This document shows positions 29,503-35,718 of a stretch of 35,718 nt of DNA, one piece after another. The stretch's first letter is position 1; every line of letters begins with the position of its first letter. The translations under genes were made by a program, and so were the position numbers. Source of the stretch: Nemertoderma westbladi (lineage: Eukaryota; Xenacoelomorpha; Nemertodermatida; Nemertodermatidae). The notes under the pieces were generated by a model. That model had not been told where the DNA came from and searched no databases. It worked only from the letters and a program-made list of their open reading frames with translations. The stretch lies in the NCBI GenBank assembly GCA_032718475.1, contig JAUCBJ010006100.1:1-35718 (forward strand), read 5' to 3'.

Positions 29503-30433
29503 CTGAAAAGTATCAAATTATGTTCACAACCTACAATATGTGAGTACTGTAATATAATGTATGCCTATCATCTACATTGGATATTATTGGGGTCGTTTTG
29601 ATCATGTTCCTTCATATTAAACCATCCCTCGGGACTCTACCCTACCGCAGGCTCCCTGATTTAAGACACAATGGTAGTGAGATCGTTTTCAATCACTATA
29701 GGTACAGACAGGTTCAGCGTACCCAACAATCTGCTGACAACGTATAAATTTTCTATTGAATTGATAACACAAGCCACAAACTATGGCCACAAACTAAGGT
29801 TGCCCTTAGCGACCAGATTTTTGCAAACTGTTGAACAAGTTTGCAAAAGACAGGGAACCATATCTAAATGGCTAGTTAAGTTAGTCCTTTATTATACATA
29901 AACAAAGTTGATTGGATGTCTCCTTATAACACGACGTGCGTGTGGACTTCGCGCAGCACGGACTCAATATGAGTCTTATGTACTGTAGAAGTTACTGTAG
30001 AAGTCTGTCTGTCCGTGTGTAGAATTTCTAAACATTTGATAAACTACATGTGTTCCAAATTTGGTTCCATATCTTCTATGATTAACCGACTTATTTGCGT
30101 TGAAACATTTCCAACGACGATAGAGGGTCGTCTAGTTATATCACTACGAAAAAGGCTAGAAAACATGGCTCGCCCCACATATGTACATAGGCCTACGGTT
30201 ATTTTGGTGCTCGAATGGATTGCCGTACGCATCCATATGTCCCGTGGTCCATATGGTCAGGTCAGGTATTCTAGGTCATTGATCAAGAAAACTTGCCACC
30301 TCCATGCAGCATAAAGGAGGTGCCACCTGTAGCTGCATAGACCCTCTTACTTGGGCAAATCTGGTCCTGTAACTAGGACCCCCTTCGTTCTGGGATAAGG
30401 ACGCCCTTGGTCCTGGATTAAGGACCCATATAC
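29503..30433. other. Stretch without recognised gene
   Basis: Open plus frames at 29671-29901 and 30015-30314 have no recognisable motif. From about 30330 the composition becomes GC-richer, leading into the LINE. Confidence 0.4.
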
Positions 30434-30665
30434 TTGGCTGCAGGGGTATATGGCCTGACCAGGCAGATGGTGATCTACCAATGGCTGGTCAGGAGTAGAG
30501 TGTTCTCATGTCCACTCTGAGAGCACTTCACTGCGACCTGCACCTGGCAGCAAGGGTACAGGGCATGACCCAGCATATGAGCTGCAACAGCCAATGGTGG
30601 GTCATGTGCGCCAGAGTAGATATGGGTGATGGGCCTCATATCTGACTCCATTGCGACACCCACCC
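30434..30665 (+). repeat. Diverged tandem repeat at LINE 5' end
   Basis: Two units of roughly 115 bp (about 30434-30543 and 30544-30665) share the order GCAGGGGTAT/GCAAGGGTAC, GGCCTGACC/GGCATGACC, CCAATGGCTGGTCA/CCAATGGTGGGTCA, AGAGTAGA-type and ATTGCGAC/ACTGCGAC sequences. Repeated 5' units often serve as LINE promoters; that role is inference. Confidence 0.6.
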
Positions 30666-32000
30666 TATGGAATGGCAAACCAGGGTGTGGTATTTGCCCC
30701 GAGAGCTGACTCGGCAAAAAAGCACCCCCCAACCCCCACTATGAATTACATTAGCAATGCGGAGGTCCGGCCACTAGAGGCCAGTGGAATTACCGGACAC
30801 AATCGGCCTCACAGGCGTCAGTTAACTCCTGGCCGGCTGCCTGTCTCACCCCCTACTGGAGAGAGAGCAGCCAACAATTCTTTGAGTCCCTTTCCTGATG
30901 ACCTTTCTGGCCCAAACCCTGGGTCACCAGGAAGGCCAGATTGTGATGGGGAGAGGGATTCTGGAGTTGGAGGCTACTCTCATGTTCCACCCCGACCAAC
31001 AAAGCCATTGGTGAATCTGAGGCAAGTCCCAAGACTAGCCTCAGTAAACACCCTAACACTCGGATCCCCAATGCGACAAGGTGAGCTGACTGCCTTGGCA
31101 GATAAGCTTTCTCTTAGCGCAGTGGGTGTTACATCGCCCTGGGTCTATAGCAATAGTGTTAACCGAAATTCTGTCCATCTTCAGGATTTTATCTCTGGAA
31201 ATGGATTGTTTTCGGCTGGAACCCAGTTCAAGAAGCGAACTGGAAAGCTATGGACTCATAGTGGACCCAGTGGTCACAAGTCCCAGATAGACCATATTCT
31301 GTTTCGTAGGAAATACAGGAGCTCCATACAAGACTGTAATGCATTTACACTTCGACCCTTCTCCAGTGATCACCGCCTTATTGTGGCCAAGGTAAGACTT
31401 AGTCTGCGTGCTAGCAGAACAACGAAATCTGCCTTGCCGCGGCATGACTGGTCCTCTCTGTTGCAACTGCCAAGTGTGAGATCCAGCTTCACACTACAGC
31501 TGAGCAACAGGTATGAGGCTCTTGCCTCTGAGGCGGCAGATCACTGTGAGGGCTATAGTGCCTTTACAGAAGCAGTTAAGTTAGCAGCTGCAGAAACAGT
31601 TCCTGTATACCCTCGAAACAGAAAAAGGGCCCCCTGGACTGACAACAAAATTCAGAAGTTCCGAAATGACCTTCATAAGGCGCAGAAAGAGTCCTGACTC
31701 AAACATACTACAGCGGCCAAGAATGCAGTTAAGGCTGCATCTAGGTCCCTGAACAGGCAGTACTCTGCTAATCTACAGGAGCTAATAAACCAACAGGTTG
31801 ATGCCATCAATGATGGTGACAACAGCAGGCAATCATCCCAGGCATGGAAATCGATCAATCTGCTTACTGGGCAGAAAAGCCAACCAACCACCAAGGTTAA
31901 GGCTGAATCACCAGCCGATCGCCTCAATGGTTGGAAAGCCCACTTTGAAAAGCTCCTCAATAATGACAGGGTATTGCCTGATAACTTTATAGAAGTAAAA
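30651..32000 (+). pseudogene. LINE ORF: endonuclease with internal deletion, and linker
   Basis: The frame has a disordered Pro-rich N-terminus, then RLASVNTLTLGSP and LTALADKLSLSAVGV (start of the endonuclease). It jumps to HLQDFISGNGLF, WTHSGPSGHKSQIDHILFRR and FSSDHRLIVAKVRLSLR, the C-terminal half of the domain. The central part, with the Glu and GD-N catalytic blocks, is missing without loss of frame. A TGA at 31695-31697 interrupts, after which the same frame runs open through a linker (NAVKAASRSLNRQY, LNGWKAHFEKLLN) to about 32000, where the frame shifts to that of the RT. Endonuclease activity is not expected. Confidence 0.75.
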
Positions 32001-32053
32001 GGTCTGAGTCTGTACTCCCAGATATTCCCATTGGCGATATCTCCTTTGCAGAA

Positions 32054-33111
32054 GTGAAGGCTGCTGCAAAGAGCATTAAGACCAATCGTGCCAGTGGAGT
32101 AGATGGTGTTCCCCCTGAGGTCTTTAAAATACCTGAGTGTTTAAAGCTCATCTATCCCATCATAGTAGACATGTACCGAACAACAAGAGTCCCACAAGAA
32201 ATGAAAACAAATAAGTTGGTGCCAGTTCCCAAGAAGGGCAACCTAACACTCTATGGTTCTTTTCGGGGAATCTCATTGATCTCGATTGCTGCAAAGCTAT
32301 ACAATAGGATTCTATTAAATCGCATCAGGGATCCCATTGAGAGACTGCTCCGTGGAAATCAGAATGGGTTCCGTAAAGGTCGTGGGACCATGGAGCCCAT
32401 TTTGGCACTTAGAAGGATAATTGAAGAGTTATCAAAAAAGAAAGACAGGCATCTGGCTGTTATCTTTGTTGACTTCTTCAAGGCCTTTGATTCAGTCTCT
32501 CGCTCACATATGTTCAGCATACTTTCATTATATGGGATTCCTTATGAAATTATTGCAGCAATCAGATCAGTATACGATGGTTCGACAACATTTGTGTGTA
32601 CTGTTGACGGTGACACAGAACCATTTGAAGTGTTATGGGGCGTCCTCCAAGCAGACACACTTGCACCATTCTTGTTCATTATTGTGGTTGACTATGTTCT
32701 ACGCATGTCCTTAGATCATTATAATGATGATGGGGTGATGATAACTCCACCTACTGGCTCCAGAAGTCGAGGAAATCCTGCCAAGTACCTAACTGATCTA
32801 GACTTTGCTGATGATTTAAGAGTACTCTCAGAATCATTAGAGGGAGCCCAACGGCTCCTCAGCTCATTAGAACATGCTGCTTCTAGTGTTGGTCTTTTTA
32901 TTAACTCCAGAAAGACCAAAATTCTGACAGTTAACTTTGAAAGTCCTCAGCAAGTCTCTGATCGGATGAGCATAAGCTCAAAGGATGGTATGCTTGAGCA
33001 TGTGGACGACTTCTGTTACCTGGGATCATCCTGGGACCTTCGAATACGTAAGGGAAAGGCATGGGCAGCCTTGAATAGGCTTTCCAGGATTTGGAAGTCA
33101 CCGAGAATTAA
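32054..33111 (+). pseudogene. LINE reverse transcriptase
   Basis: The coding frame opens a little upstream of 32054 (DISFAEVKAAAKSIK). RT blocks in order: RASGVDGVPPEVFK, YGSFRGISLISIAAKLYNRI, NGFRKGRGTMEPI, VIFVDFFKAFDSVSR (motif A Asp), WGVLQADTLAPFLFI (motif B), LTDLDFADDLRVLSES (motif C FADD), then VGLFINSRKTKIL and a DDFCYLGSSWD thumb-side block. The frame has no stop until the MITE insertion at 33112, so this part is well preserved. Codons between 33112 and 33187 belong to the MITE. Confidence 0.9.
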
Positions 33112-33822
33112 GGGGGGGGTACACCATTTTCGGACAACTCTTCGATTTATCACTCTCAGCGTTTCAAAATTGTTTGGTTTTGGCTAAAATGTGGCATATA
33201 GGTGCCTAAGATGCTAATCTACATGACAGGTCAGAAATTTTTTTTTTTTCGCCATTTAATATTAGTTAATACTAGTTAACAACAAAAAAAACTAGGTTGC
33301 GCTTAAAACCCTAAGGCTTTTACAGTTTTGACCCTAATCACATGAAAGTTTTTTTATATGATAGATCAAAGATGGGGGAACATAACTATCAGGCGAAATT
33401 TTGTTAAAATAATTCTGCACCGCTAGGTGGCGCTGCAAATTTATGCAAATTTTTAGGTTTTTTATAAATAGTATTAAATTTTATTAACAAAAAATTTCGA
33501 AAAGTTGTCTGATACTTTTATGCAGGGTGGCTATCTAGACACCCACAGGAAGTTTCAGACTAATTACTCAAAAATTGTAGAAGTAGTAGGGTTTTGAAGT
33601 TGACAATTTCATGAAAAAAATATTTGGAGATAATCAACCTTTCATTATACATAGTAATAGTAATTTCAATAGGATTCCCTAAATGGAAATTTACATAACT
33701 TGAAAACTAAAAGAGCTATTAAATAGCGGTTTTCAGATTTGGAAACACCATTCAAGGGTGCATTATACAAGACCATAAAAAAAAATTCGACATATTTTGG
33801 ACCAAAATGGTGTACCCCCCCC
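33112..33822. mobile_element. TTAA-flanked MITE (piggyBac-type), 711 bp
   Basis: Perfect 19-bp terminal inverted repeat: GGGGGGGGTACACCATTTT at 33112-33130 and its complement at 33804-33822. Both sides are bordered by TTAA (33108-33111 and 33823-33826), the target duplication of piggyBac-type transposons. The surrounding LINE reads through in frame across a single TTAA. No transposase frame inside. TIRs beginning with a run of eight G are unusual: most piggyBac TIRs begin CCY. Confidence 0.92.
33420..33435 (+). promoter_or_regulatory. CTCF-like motif inside MITE copy 1
   Basis: CCGCTAGGTGGCGCTG fits the CTCF core consensus CCASYAGRKGGCRSY at every position but the third (G for A), and contains AGGTGGCGC as preferred by insect CTCF. 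Binding is inferred only. Confidence 0.4.
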
Positions 33823-33826
33823 TTAA

Positions 33827-34250
33827 TCGGAAACTTAAGGTCCGATTATTTAGAGCAGCAGTAGTTCCAGTACTCCTCTAAGGGAGTCCATGCTGGGCTC
33901 TAACTGCTGAGGACACCAAATCTCTGGATGGCACATTCACAAGAATGCTACGCCGGGTTCATTGTGTCAAGTACAATGCACACATCTCCAACCAGACACT
34001 ATATAACATTGGAGGTGTCTCATTGGTTCCCCCCAGCTTGGCACTAGAACAAAATCGCCTCCGCTTTGCAGGACATTGCTTTCGCCGTGAGGACCAGCCA
34101 GTGCATAATCTTGTACTTTGGCAGCCTCATGGAGTGAATAAGCATGGTGGACAGCCCATGACTTTCTTGAGACGCATCTTAAAGGACACTGGCCTTAAAG
34201 ATGCGGATGATCTAGCAAATGTCATGGGTGATAGGGAGTTGTGGCAGTGA
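33827..34250 (+). pseudogene. LINE ORF C-terminal part (after MITE)
   Basis: The frame resumes at the target TTAA with RKLKVRLFRAAVVPVLL, meets a TAA at 33879-33881, then continues as ALTAEDTKSLDGTFTRMLRR, LALEQNRLRFAGHCFRREDQ and MGDRELWQ. The LRFAGHC-R segment is the typical C-terminal block of such LINE proteins. A TGA at 34248-34250 is followed in frame by NFVDKPAQHS and a TAA, possibly the original end near 34277. Confidence 0.85.
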
Positions 34251-34290
34251 AATTTTGTTGACAAGCCGGCACAGCATTCTTAAAAGTGCA

Positions 34291-35009
34291 GCTGCAATGC
34301 AGCATGCCGATCCTAGTAGTAGTAGTATATGTAATATTTATTTTCAGCTAACCATAACTAAGGGCCGCTCATTAAAAGTATTAAAATCGGGACTGACATA
34401 CCTATGCCGTAACACATCGAAAACAACGCGAATATTATCAATAGCTTCATGGCGTCAACGACTATAACTCTTTATTTTACTGCGTAATTTTAGCTTCAAC
34501 ATTATTTTGCAAAAAAATTTGCAATTTAACAAACAATTTCCATTTATATTATTTTCTGTCGACAATTTATAGAAATATTCTTATTCAAACATTGATTTAA
34601 ATGTAAATCCATTAAAAATTAACGCCATAAGGCAGACTCTCCATTGTAGACTTTTATTGGCGATCAGAAATACAAAAACATTATAATATATATTTACCCT
34701 CCAATTAATATATTAGTGGCCTGATGTTTAACGTAATTGAACTCCCACAATATGAACAATTATTTCCCAACTTGAACCAAAATTGATAAGTTTGACTTAA
34801 AATCCTGCTTCTTCGTTATTTTAATTATTATTCACAGCACCGTTTATATATTGGATTGGCTATAACGGTACCGGGTACAACAATAATAATAAGTAGTACA
34901 GTATGATAAAATAGAGCCATACACCCACGGGTGTCGTTTCAGCCTATTTTAACATATTAATTTAATTTCGCTAATATTTAATTTAGATATTCACCATCTA
35001 AGGTACTTA
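34291..35009. other. AT-rich stretch between LINE and second MITE copy
   Basis: No gene. Contains a short TAG microsatellite near 34315 (within the LINE tail) and AT-rich DNA. Confidence 0.5.
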
Positions 35010-35013
35010 TTAA

Positions 35014-35605
35014 GGGTGGGGGGGGGGGGGGGGGGGGGGGGGACTTACCATTTTCGGACAACCCTTCGATTTATCACTCTCAGCGTTTCAAAATAGTTTG
35101 GTTTTGGCTAAAATTTGGAATATAAGTACTGTACCTACTGTAAGATGCTATTATACGGTACATGATAAGTCAGAAAAAGTTTATTTTTCGCTATTTATTA
35201 TTTATTACTAGTTAACAATAAAAACAACTTGGTTGCGCTTAAAACCCTAAGGCTTTTACAGTTTTGAATTTAATCACATGAAAGTTTTTTATATGATAGA
35301 TCAAAGATGGGGCAACATAACGATCAGGCGAAATTTCGTGAAAGTAATTCTGCACCGCTAGGTGGCGCTGCAAATTTGTGCATTTTTTTTTAGGTTTGTT
35401 ATAAATACAGTAGTATTAAATTTTAATAACAAAAAATTTCAAAAAGTTATCTGATACTTTTATACAGGGTGGCTATCTAGACACCCACAGAAATTTTCCG
35501 ACTAATTGCTCAAAAATTATAGAAGTAGTAGGGTTTTGAAGTTGACAATTTCATAAAAAAATATTTGTAGATAATCGACCTTTCATTATACATAGTAATA
35601 CTAAT
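35014..35605. mobile_element. Second copy of the same MITE, truncated at its right end
   Basis: Follows a TTAA at 35010-35013. It begins with GGGT and a 25-base poly-G run (35018-35042), then ACTTACCATTTTCGGACAAC, corresponding to TACACCATTTTCGGACAAC of the first copy. The interior follows 33131-33650 with scattered substitutions and small indels until about 35605, after which the sequences differ. The right TIR is absent or outside similarity. Same orientation as the first copy, 1.9 kb away. Confidence 0.9.
35355..35370 (+). promoter_or_regulatory. CTCF-like motif inside MITE copy 2
   Basis: The same 16 bases as at 33420-33435 are retained unchanged, although the flanking MITE sequence differs at several positions. 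Confidence 0.4.
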
Positions 35606-35718
35606 AAAGTAAATTTTCTTCGCCCGCTAGGCCAGGGATTACGCACAAAGTCTGACGACTTCTTTCCAGTGCGGTCCCCCAGATCTTTACTCCCCAGAGG
35701 AAACTCCAGTACTCATTT

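Larger units (their letters stand above)
30434..34290 (+). mobile_element. LINE (non-LTR) retrotransposon, decayed, with MITE insertion
   Basis: Order on the plus strand: diverged 5' tandem repeat (30434-30665), an ORF with apurinic-type endonuclease parts (from 30651), reverse transcriptase (to 33111), MITE (33112-33822) and the C-terminal part (to about 34277), followed by a short TAG microsatellite near 34315. The endonuclease-RT-C-terminal order and the FADD box identify a non-LTR element. The clade (CR1/RTE/I group) cannot be settled by eye. Confidence 0.85.

Overview
Organism: the window looks like intergenic DNA of a non-vertebrate metazoan. It is AT-rich, has no operons, no bacterial-style gene packing and almost no host coding sequence, and is built mostly of nested and decayed transposable elements: BEL/Pao and Ty3/gypsy LTR elements, a LINE, a Penelope-like remnant, hAT and TTAA-type DNA elements. 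One probable host exon (antistasin-like, 29330-29502) also points to an invertebrate. I cannot name the species. Layout: 1-1169 is a tandem array of 340-bp units; its minus strand carries a tRNA-like Pol III promoter with a complete hammerhead ribozyme core between the A and B boxes, i.e. a retrozyme-like array. 1393-3540 holds a short duplicated sequence, the C-terminal part of a Penelope-like element, a Ulp1-type cysteine protease fragment and another retroelement fragment. 3541-5053 (minus) is a decayed BEL/Pao-like Gag. 5054-7106 shows no gene. 7107-16456 is bounded by a 150-bp direct repeat and contains a minus-strand BEL/Pao element (gag, RT, RNase H, integrase, DUF5641) followed by two extra reading frames, here called ORF A and ORF B. 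16460-22106 (plus) is a second, diverged BEL/Pao relative: an integrase C-terminus followed by fuller versions of ORF A and ORF B. 22960-28368 (minus) is a Ty3/gypsy element split by a 1859-bp hAT element (24021-25879) with a perfect 17-bp TIR and 8-bp target duplication. 29330-29502 is the antistasin-like exon. 30434-34290 (plus) is a LINE interrupted by a 711-bp TTAA-flanked MITE (33112-33822); a second MITE copy lies at 35014-35605. How the parts relate: nothing here is a working gene set. The value lies in the retrozyme-like array, in the accessory ORF A/ORF B pair kept downstream of integrase in two diverged BEL/Pao elements, and in clean nested insertions that fix a relative order of events. 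Nearly all retroelement frames carry stops or frameshifts; breaks are described but not repaired.
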